This document shows positions 20,495 to 27,037 of a stretch of 27,037 nt of DNA, piece by piece (position 1 is the first letter of the stretch; every line of letters starts with the position of its first letter). The stretch comes from JBAZLV01 sp041650055 (GTDB lineage: Bacteria > Nitrospirota > UBA9217): assembly GCA_041650055.1 (NCBI GenBank), contig JBAZLV010000028.1, forward strand, positions 1-27,037. The letters run 5' to 3'. Both the position numbers and the translations under genes were made by a program. The notes under the pieces are model-generated. The model was given only the letters and a program-made list of their open reading frames with translations. It made no database searches and had not been told where the DNA came from.

Positions 20495-22360
20495 TCAGAA
20501 TCGCGCTGTCAATCCTGCATATAGTTCGGTCGGCGGCATAGGATAACCGCCGGAAACTTCATAGCGGCGATTGGTAATATTCTTGATCCCTGCAAAGAGT
20601 TCCGTCTTTATCGAGTATCCGAAGTCGAGCGGCTGAAGAATTTTTATATCCGCTACGCCGTAATGTTTTGAAGGATTAGATGCCCCTACGGATTGAATCC
20701 AATAATTTCTAACGTATCTTCCTTCAAGATAAACAGTCGTCTTCACTTTTGGAAGCGTGATAGTGAGATAACTTTTTATTTGTTCTGCAGGAGCGCCGAG
20801 AATATGGTCGCCATTATCCTGGTCCCAGGTATTCAATGCCGTATAACTCAGTCCCCAGACAAGCATATCAAACAATGTTATCTTTGCTTCGGTTTCAAAT
20901 CCGGTGATTCGAGCGCTGTTGAAATTGGTTGGTCTGTAAACAAAAGAGGAATCAGGCATCCATACAATAAGGTCTCTTGCATGGCGTTCGAAGGCGGTAA
21001 ACTTAATTGAGTGCCCTTTTCCGAGCGACTGCTCGATCCCGCCTTCATACTCGACAGATTTTTCGGGTTTCAGGTTCGGATTCCCTGCTGCCCACATTGA
21101 CGTCGGCCAATATAAATCATTGAACGTAGGCGCTCTGAATGACTCTCCCACTGAAGCTCTGAATAGTGTCCCTGAAGAAGCAATCCGGTACCGTGCGCTC
21201 GCCTTTGGACTAAATTTTTCTCCATAGACAGAATGGTTATCATATCGTCCACCAAGAACAAGAATGAATGATTCATCAATTGAAATTTCATCCTGGAGGT
21301 AGACCGCATTCAGGGAAGTCGAGTGCTCTCCTGCATCACGACTATTTAAATGGTCCGCACGTACTTCCCCTCCGATGGTTAAAATATTCGTTATAAATGA
21401 AAGTGGCGTTGTATACCAATTTGTTTGCAGATCTGTATTTATGCCGCTCGTAATGTGTCTGCTGTCTTCTGAATAGAAAGGATCAGGATTTTTATATACC
21501 ATCTTGTTCCTGTATGCATTCACTGCTGTCCGGAAATCCAACTGTTTTCCGAAACTGCCTTTATACGTTAACCCCGCATCCGTATTTCGATCCCATTGCC
21601 TGGCTAACCCGCTTGGATACTGAATCGTGCCGGGAACACCGATTTCCTTTTCCAGATAATTGACCGCCAATTCGAGTGAAGAATCCTTTGCAAAATCGTA
21701 TCCGACTTTTCCGCCTGCTGATGTTTTATCATAATCGCTGTTTGCCCTGTAACCACCAGAACGCTCTTTGTTTACGGACAGCCGGTAATATCCGTTTCCT
21801 ATCCTGCCTGCATTGCTTGCTCCCAGTGTCCAGTATCCGTGACTCCCTCCGGCGCTCGTAACGGAAGATTCCCATGCTGCCGGCTTTTTGGTAATGATGT
21901 TGATCACACCGCCGAGAGCATCAGCTCCATATAATGCAGAAGATGGACCTCGAACAATCTCAATCCTCTCAATATCGTCCACCCTCACCGGAAGAATCGA
22001 AAAATCAAAACCGCCTAATTGTGAAGAATTGAGTCTCTTCCCGTCAAGAAGTAGTAGAACCTGAGATGTGGTGGAACCTCGCAGGCTGACTTCGGTTTTT
22101 GATCCAGGCGTGCCATTATCGCGAAGATCAGCGCTCACTGTCCGTTCAATAACAGCTGCGGCGGTTGTTGCCCCGGACTTTTTTATTTCCTCTGCGGTGA
22201 TCACGGTAACCGATTGAGTAACATCCTGAAGGTCCTTTTCTGTTCTTGTTGCCGTGACTACGACCTCTTTCATCTGGATACTTGGTTCCTCTGCCAAAAC
22301 TGTACTGACTAAAAGCGCAAATACTCCCAACCCTCTCATAACTGCCAAAAACATGTTCAT
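20495..22360 (-). CDS. btuB: TonB-dependent outer-membrane receptor, BtuB-like (cobalamin)
   Basis: 621 residues. Signal peptide (LGVFALLVSTVLA), a TonB box (MKEVVVTATRTEK), a plug domain (VTQSVTVITAEEIKKSGATT; LRGSTTSQVLLLLDGKRLNS; RIEIVRGPSSALYGADALGG) and a 22-strand barrel (about 150-621) ending in an aromatic residue (LYAGLTARF), as needed for outer-membrane insertion. It is about as long as BtuB. A cobalamin riboswitch directly upstream (22393-22575) and the btuFCD genes ahead of it identify the substrate as a corrinoid. AAAGGAG lies seven bases before the ATG at 22360. Transport of B12 across the outer membrane is a well-supported inference; specificity for other corrinoids cannot be excluded. 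Confidence 0.93.
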   Translation of the reverse strand: MNMFLAVMRGLGVFALLVSTVLAEEPSIQMKEVVVTATRTEKDLQDVTQSVTVITAEEIKKSGATTAAAVIERTVSADLRDNGTPGSKTEVSLRGSTTSQVLLLLDGKRLNSSQLGGFDFSILPVRVDDIERIEIVRGPSSALYGADALGGVINIITKKPAAWESSVTSAGGSHGYWTLGASNAGRIGNGYYRLSVNKERSGGYRANSDYDKTSAGGKVGYDFAKDSSLELAVNYLEKEIGVPGTIQYPSGLARQWDRNTDAGLTYKGSFGKQLDFRTAVNAYRNKMVYKNPDPFYSEDSRHITSGINTDLQTNWYTTPLSFITNILTIGGEVRADHLNSRDAGEHSTSLNAVYLQDEISIDESFILVLGGRYDNHSVYGEKFSPKASARYRIASSGTLFRASVGESFRAPTFNDLYWPTSMWAAGNPNLKPEKSVEYEGGIEQSLGKGHSIKFTAFERHARDLIVWMPDSSFVYRPTNFNSARITGFETEAKITLFDMLVWGLSYTALNTWDQDNGDHILGAPAEQIKSYLTITLPKVKTTVYLEGRYVRNYWIQSVGASNPSKHYGVADIKILQPLDFGYSIKTELFAGIKNITNRRYEVSGGYPMPPTELYAGLTARF

Positions 22361-22392
22361 ACTCTTTCTCCTTTCATCGAGGTTTTGGAAAT

Positions 22393-22575
22393 GAGAGGTC
22401 TCCTGGCTCAGGACTTCCTACTTGCCGGCCTTCCCAGCATGACCGTTTAAACAGTTTAAACCGTCCGAACCGTTTAAGCGGACTCACCAGTGGCATGCTC
22501 GGCTTTCGTTTCCATCACAGTTGCGAGACAGCAGGGGAATCGCACCCCTTTCCGCTACATCATTTCCTTTAGTTA
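22393..22575 (-). ncRNA. Cobalamin riboswitch upstream of btuB
   Basis: On the minus strand the leader shows the cobalamin-aptamer landmarks in order: AAAGGGGTGCGATTCCCC, TGTCTCGCAACTGTGA, the B12 box GCATGCCACTGG, and the closing ATGCTGGGAAGGCCGGCAAG with P-loop and GTCCTGAGCCAGGAGACC. It stands between the btuD stop (22583) and the btuB start. There is no terminator between aptamer and btuB, only about 35 bases including the ribosome site, so control is probably by sequestering the Shine-Dalgarno sequence. Its insertion in the middle of the transport cluster gives btuB separate or additional control. Confidence 0.93.
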
Positions 22576-22582
22576 TGTCGAA

Positions 22583-23356
22583 TCAAACTGTATCTTCGTA
22601 ACTGAAATAAATTCTGTTCTGATTCTTTTGAACATTAATCTCCACATCAAAAGCCTGTTTCAACATGGCTTCAGTCAAAACATCTTCCGGCTTCCCGATA
22701 CCAATAATCTTTCCCTCTCTGATCAGCATAACTTTTTCAAACTGAAGTGCCATGTTGATATCATGAAGCGCCATCACCACCGAAATACCAGCGGTTATTT
22801 TAAGATGTTTGAGAAGATTTATGAGGTCAATCTGATATTTGATATCAAGATTGGCAAGAGGTTCATCCAGCAAAAGCAGACCAGCTCCCTGAAGCAGTGT
22901 CATGGCAATAAATGTCCTGCGCCGTTCTCCCCCGCTCAAATCAGAAAGTCGTGCTGAAGCTTTGTCAAGAAGACCAACCCTATTCAAGGCATCCTCAACA
23001 GTCATTGCAGGAAGGATTTCGTACGGATAACGTCCCATGCCCACCACTTCCCGCACCGTAAAGGGAATGGTAAAATCGAGCATCTGAGGAAGATAGCTGA
23101 TCAGCTTTGCCCGGTTTTTATTATTCACGGCACAAAGGTCTTGCTCCCACAACAGGAGATTGCCTGATGTTGGTTTGAGAATGCCACTCGCAAGTTTCAG
23201 GATCGTGGATTTCCCAGATCCATTCGCACCGAGAAGCCCGATGCAATCACCTTCGTCAATGGAAAAGGTCAGGTCATGAATAAATCGCTGACTGTTTTCA
23301 TAGGAGAAACAAACCTTGTTCAGTTCCAGAATATGCTGTTTACATGCTGAGGACAT
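22583..23356 (-). CDS. btuD: Cobalamin ABC transporter ATPase, BtuD-like
   Basis: 257 residues when started at ATG 23356, which has AGGAG five bases upstream and a 17-base overlap with the end of btuC; the longer frame to 23464 would be inside btuC. Visible are Walker A GANGSGKST (43-51), Q-loop SYLPQ (90 region), signature LSGGERRR (140 on), Walker B LLLLDEP (160-166) and the switch His in ALHDINMALQ. The family (FepC/BtuD) powers iron-siderophore or B12 import; the riboswitches point to cobalamin. The last gene of the btuFCD set, its stop lies eight bases before the second riboswitch region. Confidence 0.95.
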   Translation of the reverse strand: MSSACKQHILELNKVCFSYENSQRFIHDLTFSIDEGDCIGLLGANGSGKSTILKLASGILKPTSGNLLLWEQDLCAVNNKNRAKLISYLPQMLDFTIPFTVREVVGMGRYPYEILPAMTVEDALNRVGLLDKASARLSDLSGGERRRTFIAMTLLQGAGLLLLDEPLANLDIKYQIDLINLLKHLKITAGISVVMALHDINMALQFEKVMLIREGKIIGIGKPEDVLTEAMLKQAFDVEINVQKNQNRIYFSYEDTV

Positions 23357-24305
23357 CTTTTCTCCTAAGCACATACAAAAAATACGGAGCGCCGATAATT
23401 GCCGTAACAACGCCTGCCGGAATCTCCTGGGGCAGCAGAACAGACCGGCTGAGTAAATCAGCAATACAAAGAAGCGATCCGCCTCCTAATGCGGACGCCG
23501 GGATCAATAGTCGGCTGTCAGCACCGAAAAAGAAACGCATAATATGCGGCATCAAAAGACCGATGAACCCGATCATCCCGCCGAGCGATACTGCCGCAGC
23601 AGTCATGAGTCCCACTGAGATGAAAAGAAGTAACCGTTCACGCTTTGGAGAAAATCCAAGGCTGTGAGCAAGTTCATCCCCAAGGATAAGCACATTCAAT
23701 GCCTTTGCCCTGCTCATGGCAAGCGCCAATCCGGAAAGAATAAATATTAATCCGTACGGAATCCGATCCCAATCAGACATGGAGAGATCACCGAAAATCC
23801 AGAGAAGAGCCCGGCGCAATCCTTCATCATTCGATATGCTCAAAAGCAGCATAAGAAGCGCTGAAAAAAGAAAACTCAATCCCACGCCTGCAAGCAGCAA
23901 TCGCTCAGGCCACAATCCACCTTTTCTCATTCCCATCATGCCAACGAGACCGCCGCTCATCATTGCACCAAGAAATGCAAGTACCGGTATAGTACTGTTT
24001 CCAAGGAAAGTGACGCCTCCCAGAATTCCCAGAGCAGCAACAAGCGAAGCCCCGCTCGAAATTCCGAGTACATAGGGATCAGCAAGCGGATTTCTCAAGA
24101 TCCCTTGCAAGACAGCACCGGAGACACCCAGTGCAGTACCCATAAGAAATGCGACAATGACCCTTGGAAGACGGATGGACAGCAATATCTCTTTCTCAAT
24201 ATCGCCCAATGTCCAAGGAAGAATTATTTTCGGCCCGAAGAAAAGCGCACATAAAAAAGCTGCAATTGAAAAAAATATGAGAAAAAGAATCTTTATTTGA
24301 AACAT
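23340..24305 (-). CDS. btuC: Cobalamin ABC transporter permease, BtuC/FecCD family
   Basis: 321 residues with about nine to ten transmembrane helices. Family signatures are RLPRVIVAFLMGTALGVSGA, VLQGILRNPLADPYVLGISSGAS in the first third, then GDELAHSLGFSPKRERLLLF and GGMIGFIGLLMPHIMRFFFG, and near the end LPQEIPAGVVTAIIGAPYFL. Start ATG at 24305 overlaps btuF by 13 bases, so the subunits are made in coupled amounts. Two copies should form the channel with BtuD2 and receive the substrate from BtuF. The FecCD family also covers siderophore uptake; the cobalamin assignment comes from the upstream riboswitch. Confidence 0.95.
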   Translation of the reverse strand: MFQIKILFLIFFSIAAFLCALFFGPKIILPWTLGDIEKEILLSIRLPRVIVAFLMGTALGVSGAVLQGILRNPLADPYVLGISSGASLVAALGILGGVTFLGNSTIPVLAFLGAMMSGGLVGMMGMRKGGLWPERLLLAGVGLSFLFSALLMLLLSISNDEGLRRALLWIFGDLSMSDWDRIPYGLIFILSGLALAMSRAKALNVLILGDELAHSLGFSPKRERLLLFISVGLMTAAAVSLGGMIGFIGLLMPHIMRFFFGADSRLLIPASALGGGSLLCIADLLSRSVLLPQEIPAGVVTAIIGAPYFLYVLRRKDVLSM

Positions 24306-25117
24306 GCTTCCAACTCCTCAATACCGTTTATAACCCGAGGTCCGAGTCGATACAGATTGTCGCTCACGTAACAGACTGCTCCGTTCTTTGCTGCAGGAAC
24401 AAAAGACAGCCTTTGTAAAATCCCTTCGGATAGTTTCTTCATATCAGGATGTCCTTTCCCGATCACAATCATATCAGGCGGTTCCTGAAGCACTGCTTCC
24501 AGAGAATATTTAGGATACGCGCTCGTTGCACGATGAGCGCTATTTTCATAACCGAGCATAGTTATGGCATCATTGATAACCGTATTTGATCCGGCAACAA
24601 TCAGCGGATCAGGCCAGATGACAAAGAGAATTTTTTTCTGAATCATAGACTGCTCCCGAGACAATTCCGATTTTCTCTTTGCTAATGCTGTTTCTAGTTC
24701 TCTTGCAAGTATTTCCGCTTTTTTCGATACTCCTAATAGCGAGCCCATGCTTCTCAGCTCAGATGGAAAATCAGCAATATGCCTTGCACGAAATACGTAG
24801 GTTTTCATCTTGAGCGACCGAAGTCGTTCTTCGAACTGACGTGCATTACCATCAGTCGTTACCATAACCAAATCCGGTTTAAGGGACAACACTGCCTCGA
24901 GCGAGGGATTCGACATTCCGCCGATCCGAGGCTTGGTTTTAGCAGCTTCCGGAAAATCACAAAAATTCGTAACACCAACAATGCGGTCTTCCACATTCAG
25001 TGCATACAAAATTTCAGTAATATTCGGGGCAAGAGAAACAATGCGCTTTGCAGGTTCACCGAATGCTGGAATAGCTATTCCTATAATGAAGCATATAATT
25101 ACAAGACATTTCTTCAT
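24293..25117 (-). CDS. btuF: Cobalamin-binding periplasmic protein, BtuF-like
   Basis: 274 residues starting MKKCLVIICFIIGIAIPAFG, a cleavable signal peptide followed by EPAKRIVSLAPNITEILYAL, the typical opening of periplasmic-binding proteins of the BtuF/FhuD group. Later motifs are GVTNFCDFPEAAKTKPRIGG, MSNPSLEAVLSLKPDLVMVT and VYYVSDN-like ends (AVCYVSDNLYRLGPRVINGI). It carries B12 from the outer membrane receptor to BtuCD. I prefer the ATG at 25117 over the longer frame (25168), which would start inside the leader, directly behind the terminator; the signal peptide decides this. It is the first gene of the btuFCD operon and is preceded by a riboswitch and terminator. Confidence 0.92.
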   Translation of the reverse strand: MKKCLVIICFIIGIAIPAFGEPAKRIVSLAPNITEILYALNVEDRIVGVTNFCDFPEAAKTKPRIGGMSNPSLEAVLSLKPDLVMVTTDGNARQFEERLRSLKMKTYVFRARHIADFPSELRSMGSLLGVSKKAEILARELETALAKRKSELSREQSMIQKKILFVIWPDPLIVAGSNTVINDAITMLGYENSAHRATSAYPKYSLEAVLQEPPDMIVIGKGHPDMKKLSEGILQRLSFVPAAKNGAVCYVSDNLYRLGPRVINGIEELEACFK

Positions 25118-25164
25118 TTCAATACAGTGTTCATCCGTGTGAGCAAAGCTCCCGTGGTTAAGGG

Positions 25165-25203
25165 TCAAAAAAAATCCCTGGCCTTCTTTTAAGACCAGGG
25201 ATT
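25165..25203 (-). terminator. Terminator of the btuF riboswitch (expression platform)
   Basis: Nine-bp arms AATCCCTGG / CCAGGGATT extended by CTT/AAG, followed on the minus strand by a run of eight Ts. It lies between the cobalamin aptamer and btuF, so cobalamin-dependent transcription attenuation is the likely mechanism. Confidence 0.9.
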
Positions 25204-25256
25204 AATAAGCGTTATTAACCCACACAATATCTTATCGCCGAAGACTGTGCGAGAAT

Positions 25257-25412
25257 ATCCAAGCAGGTTTTCTGACTCTCCCTTTTCTGCCTGCCTTCCC
25301 AGCATAACGCCAGTGGCATATTCGACAGAAATGTGACCCTGCTAAAGCAGGGCCGGGATCACAGCGGCGGGTCCGCTCCCGATTCTCACGGGATTCCCTT
25401 CACCTGGATATG
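25257..25412 (-). ncRNA. Cobalamin riboswitch upstream of btuFCD
   Basis: Minus-strand landmarks: AGGTGAAGGGAATCCCGTGA, GAATCGGGAGCGGACCCGCC, GCTGTGATCCCGG, a GC-rich hairpin (CCCTGCTTTAGCAGGG), the B12 box ATATGCCACTGGCG, and ATGCTGGGAAGGCAGGCAG up to the closing TCAGAAAACCTGCTTGG. It starts just after a sigma70 promoter and ends about 54 bases before the intrinsic terminator. Together these fill the 366-base gap between the zinc-ribbon membrane protein gene and btuF. Confidence 0.95.
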
Positions 25413-25431
25413 ATCGTTTTTATGTGAATGA

Positions 25432-25461
25432 CTTATAGCATGGATCGGCTTAAAAAGTCAA
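25432..25461 (-). promoter_or_regulatory. Sigma70 promoter of the btuFCD riboswitch transcript
   Basis: TTGACT (25456-25461) and TATAAG (25432-25437) on the minus strand with an 18-base spacer, directly upstream of the cobalamin aptamer. Confidence 0.7.
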
Positions 25462-25483
25462 AGTGTTTTCATTATAATGGCAA

Positions 25484-26104
25484 TCAGTGCTTAACCTTTT
25501 TTCTTGGGAAAAAAGAAAGTAAGACAATTACTAAAAAAAATATTGATGCACCATAGAAAAAATATTTAAAAGTTTCTTGACCTTCTTTTAAAGGCAAAAA
25601 AGAAAGGGCATAGAAGAAGGCTGCAGAAATGAAACCTAATACGCGATTCAAAAGTTTTCCTGATTTATCAATTTTCTGTTTATAACCATCCCACTCATGA
25701 TTTAAATCTTCCTTAAGAGATTTAATGACATCAATTGCTTTATGATACGAACTGTCTTCAACATAAATTTTATACAGAAAAACAACATCATCATATTTCT
25801 TTAAACTGGCATCTTCTTCCTCAACCGTATAGTGTTGAATGCTATGTGCCTTTAGCAACTCAACGATTTCAAAAAAATCTTCCATGCTTTTAGCTGTTTT
25901 AAGCAGAACAGCATTATCAGGAATATCCTCTGAATCAATAACATCCAAAGAATTATCTTCATTGCTGTTTGAATCAGCTTCCAAATTCTCTACGTCTGAT
26001 GACAATTCTGATTCAGGCGGCAACTGATCTACCAGAGAAACATGACAGTCAGCACAAACATAAAAACATTTTCTATATTCAGTTTTACATTTAGGGCAAA
26101 ACAT
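25484..26104 (-). CDS. Zinc-ribbon / DUF2007-like membrane protein, unknown
   Basis: 206 residues: an N-terminal zinc ribbon (FCPKCKTEYRKCFYVCADCH; two CxxC knuckles), an acidic linker (about 35-60), a soluble domain at about 63-130 (AVLLKTAKSMEDFFEIVELL, KAHSIQHYTVEEE) that resembles DUF2007-type signalling/binding domains, and two C-terminal transmembrane helices (VLGFISAAFFYALSFLPL; YFFYGASIFFLVIVLLSFF) with a basic end. The start overlaps the preceding gene by 14 bases, so both are co-translated. It is A/T-rich and lysine-rich relative to the btu genes. I know of relatives annotated only as 'zinc ribbon' or 'hypothetical'; no function can be proposed. Confidence 0.7.
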   Translation of the reverse strand: MFCPKCKTEYRKCFYVCADCHVSLVDQLPPESELSSDVENLEADSNSNEDNSLDVIDSEDIPDNAVLLKTAKSMEDFFEIVELLKAHSIQHYTVEEEDASLKKYDDVVFLYKIYVEDSSYHKAIDVIKSLKEDLNHEWDGYKQKIDKSGKLLNRVLGFISAAFFYALSFLPLKEGQETFKYFFYGASIFFLVIVLLSFFPRKKVKH

Positions 26105-26855
26105 TTTTATTCTCGTTTGTTATTTGTTTTGAATTACGTCCTTCTGAATATTCTTTTATCGCATCAGCGAGCTGTTGTACTATTTGCTCGAGAGAAGCGC
26201 TATCAAACATATGATTATTGCGAGATGAAAGTTGAAAATCTACCATCACAGTAGGCACTTGCGCATTTTTGAGAATAAAATTCGTCCCTCTTCTCAATTC
26301 AATATTTTTCGAAAAAACGGTTTTACTCATTCTTTCAGAAATAGTCTTTCCAAGAAAAATGCTTTCCACGTTTATTGAAGCTGCCTCAAGACTATCCAGC
26401 ATTTCGTTGACTTCAGCTCCCAGATCTTCAATTTTTTTGGTAGAAGGGAATTCAACCTCTTTAATAAACAATCGAGGTAAAAGGATTTTTATGCAGTCTT
26501 TTTTTGCTTTACTTACTTTGATAGAAACATGCATATCAGCCCCTTGAGATTTTGCCTGAAACAATCTTTTATCAAGAGATACCCATTGATCCCCCGTGCG
26601 AGAAAGAAAAACTTTGAACCCATCCATTTCTAAAAAATTTTTAATTCTTTGGGCGATTTCAAGTGTAATGTCCTTGCCATATTTCTGTCCAAACAAAGGC
26701 CCTTTTTCTTTTTCATCGTACCATGGATCAAGATAAATAATTTTCGCTTTTATACCAAATTTCTTTGGTAAAATTTCAGCTCCTAGGCATGTCTCTTGCT
26801 GAACTTGCAGTAAGCAAGAAAGTAGAATTATATTTGCGATAAGCAATGATCTCAT
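26091..26855 (-). CDS. Secreted Amidase_3-fold protein with replaced zinc ligands (probably inactive)
   Basis: 254 residues with an N-terminal export signal (MRSLLIANIILLSCLLQVQQ; LLSC at residue 14 could be a lipobox, or cleavage follows CLGA). The body follows the N-acetylmuramoyl-L-alanine amidase (AmiC, Amidase_3) pattern: IIYLDPWYDEKEKGP at about 39-53, GKDITLEIAQRIKNFLEMDG, VFLSRTGDQWVSLDKRLFQA, ADMHVSIKVS, and RRGTNFILKNAQVPTVMVDF near the end. The active-site signatures are changed: DPGHGG to DPWYDE (H to Y46), KE to KY (Y59), SIHAN to SIKVS (H to K113), and VELGF to VDFQL (E to D206). It may therefore bind peptidoglycan or act as regulator rather than cleave. The upstream gap carries only the plus-strand RNA candidate. 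It overlaps the next gene by 14 bases. Confidence 0.7.
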   Translation of the reverse strand: MRSLLIANIILLSCLLQVQQETCLGAEILPKKFGIKAKIIYLDPWYDEKEKGPLFGQKYGKDITLEIAQRIKNFLEMDGFKVFLSRTGDQWVSLDKRLFQAKSQGADMHVSIKVSKAKKDCIKILLPRLFIKEVEFPSTKKIEDLGAEVNEMLDSLEAASINVESIFLGKTISERMSKTVFSKNIELRRGTNFILKNAQVPTVMVDFQLSSRNNHMFDSASLEQIVQQLADAIKEYSEGRNSKQITNENKNVLP

Positions 26856-26904
26856 TTTGAACTAATCGAAGCAGGGCTTACGTGACACTTGAAGCGAACT
26901 GAAT

Positions 26905-27037
26905 TTCGACCAAAACTCTAGCCCTAAAGGCGATCAAATTTATAAAAACTGCCAGAAAACCCCAGTCTTTTAAGACTGGGGATGAATGGCAGCCCGGAGC
27001 AATGCCAGTGATTTGCCTGGCGTTGCGGAGGTAATTC
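26905..27037 (+). ncRNA. Structured RNA candidate (possible omega-RNA/HEARO-like leader of a gene beyond the window)
   Basis: Plus-strand helices can be nested: GCC-CTAAA-GGC near 26921; an outer stem CTGCCA (26949-26954) / TGGCAG (26987-26992) enclosing a 10-bp perfect hairpin (CCCCAGTCTT / AAGACTGGGG, 26960-26981); and a second 10-bp hairpin GCAATGCCAG / CTGGCGTTGC (26999-27026, one G-U pair). GGAGG follows directly (27027-27031) and leaves exactly six bases to the window edge, ideal for a start codon at 27038. A highly folded leader abutting a Shine-Dalgarno site is typical of the RNAs that precede IscB/HNH-type endonuclease genes (HEARO, omega-RNA). The class is inference; the helices are directly visible. 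Confidence 0.4.

Noticed and set aside
1..27037. CRISPR arrays, tRNA and rRNA genes
   Set aside because: I saw no regularly spaced direct repeats and no tRNA-like or rRNA-like sequence on either strand.

Overview
This 27-kb window comes from a diderm (Gram-negative) bacterium with type IV pili and vitamin B12 salvage. Evidence is an outer-membrane TonB-dependent receptor with TonB, lipoprotein signals, a YdbH-like intermembrane protein, PgpA and a PilT ATPase. Every protein gene I can support lies on the minus strand. The cinA-thpR-recA-(pilT)-recX-alaS order and the DUF1318, DUF3426 and YacG proteins resemble Desulfobacterota/Desulfuromonadia or Nitrospirota genomes. This is family-level reasoning only and I cannot name a genus.

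Layout in transcription direction, from high to low coordinates. At the far right edge is a plus-strand structured-RNA-like segment (about 26905-27037) ending in a Shine-Dalgarno sequence that points out of the window. It may be the leader of a TnpB/IscB-type element. Next come a degenerate Amidase_3-fold protein and a zinc-ribbon membrane protein (25484-26855). The B12 block follows (19670-25460): promoter, cobalamin riboswitch with terminator, btuF-btuC-btuD, a second cobalamin riboswitch, btuB, tonB, yacG. Then a tandem zinc-ribbon/DUF3426 protein, the SAM-cycle pair metK-ahcY with a clear sigma70 promoter and strong terminator, a DMT exporter and an aspartate-type aminotransferase.

The pgpA gene starts a conserved housekeeping stretch, but between pgpA and cinA sits an accessory island (about 9945-12604). 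It carries a GHKL ATPase, a MITE-like repeat, an ORF6N gene with unusual palindromes, a small membrane protein and a STAS-like/winged-helix protein. cinA then restarts from its own promoter: cinA-thpR-recA-pilT-recX, a small zinc ribbon, a YdbH-like protein with a DUF1318 lipoprotein, and finally alaS, which runs off the left edge.

Two genes look interrupted by single-base frameshifts (pilT near 5888 and the ydbH homologue near 4141-4153). Either there are indel errors in the assembly or both are genuinely altered. The most unusual signals are the 33-bp perfect palindrome inside the ORF6N coding sequence, whose core recurs just upstream of its start codon, the possible partner-switching pair in the island, the amidase-like protein with its zinc ligands replaced, and the structured RNA at the right edge.
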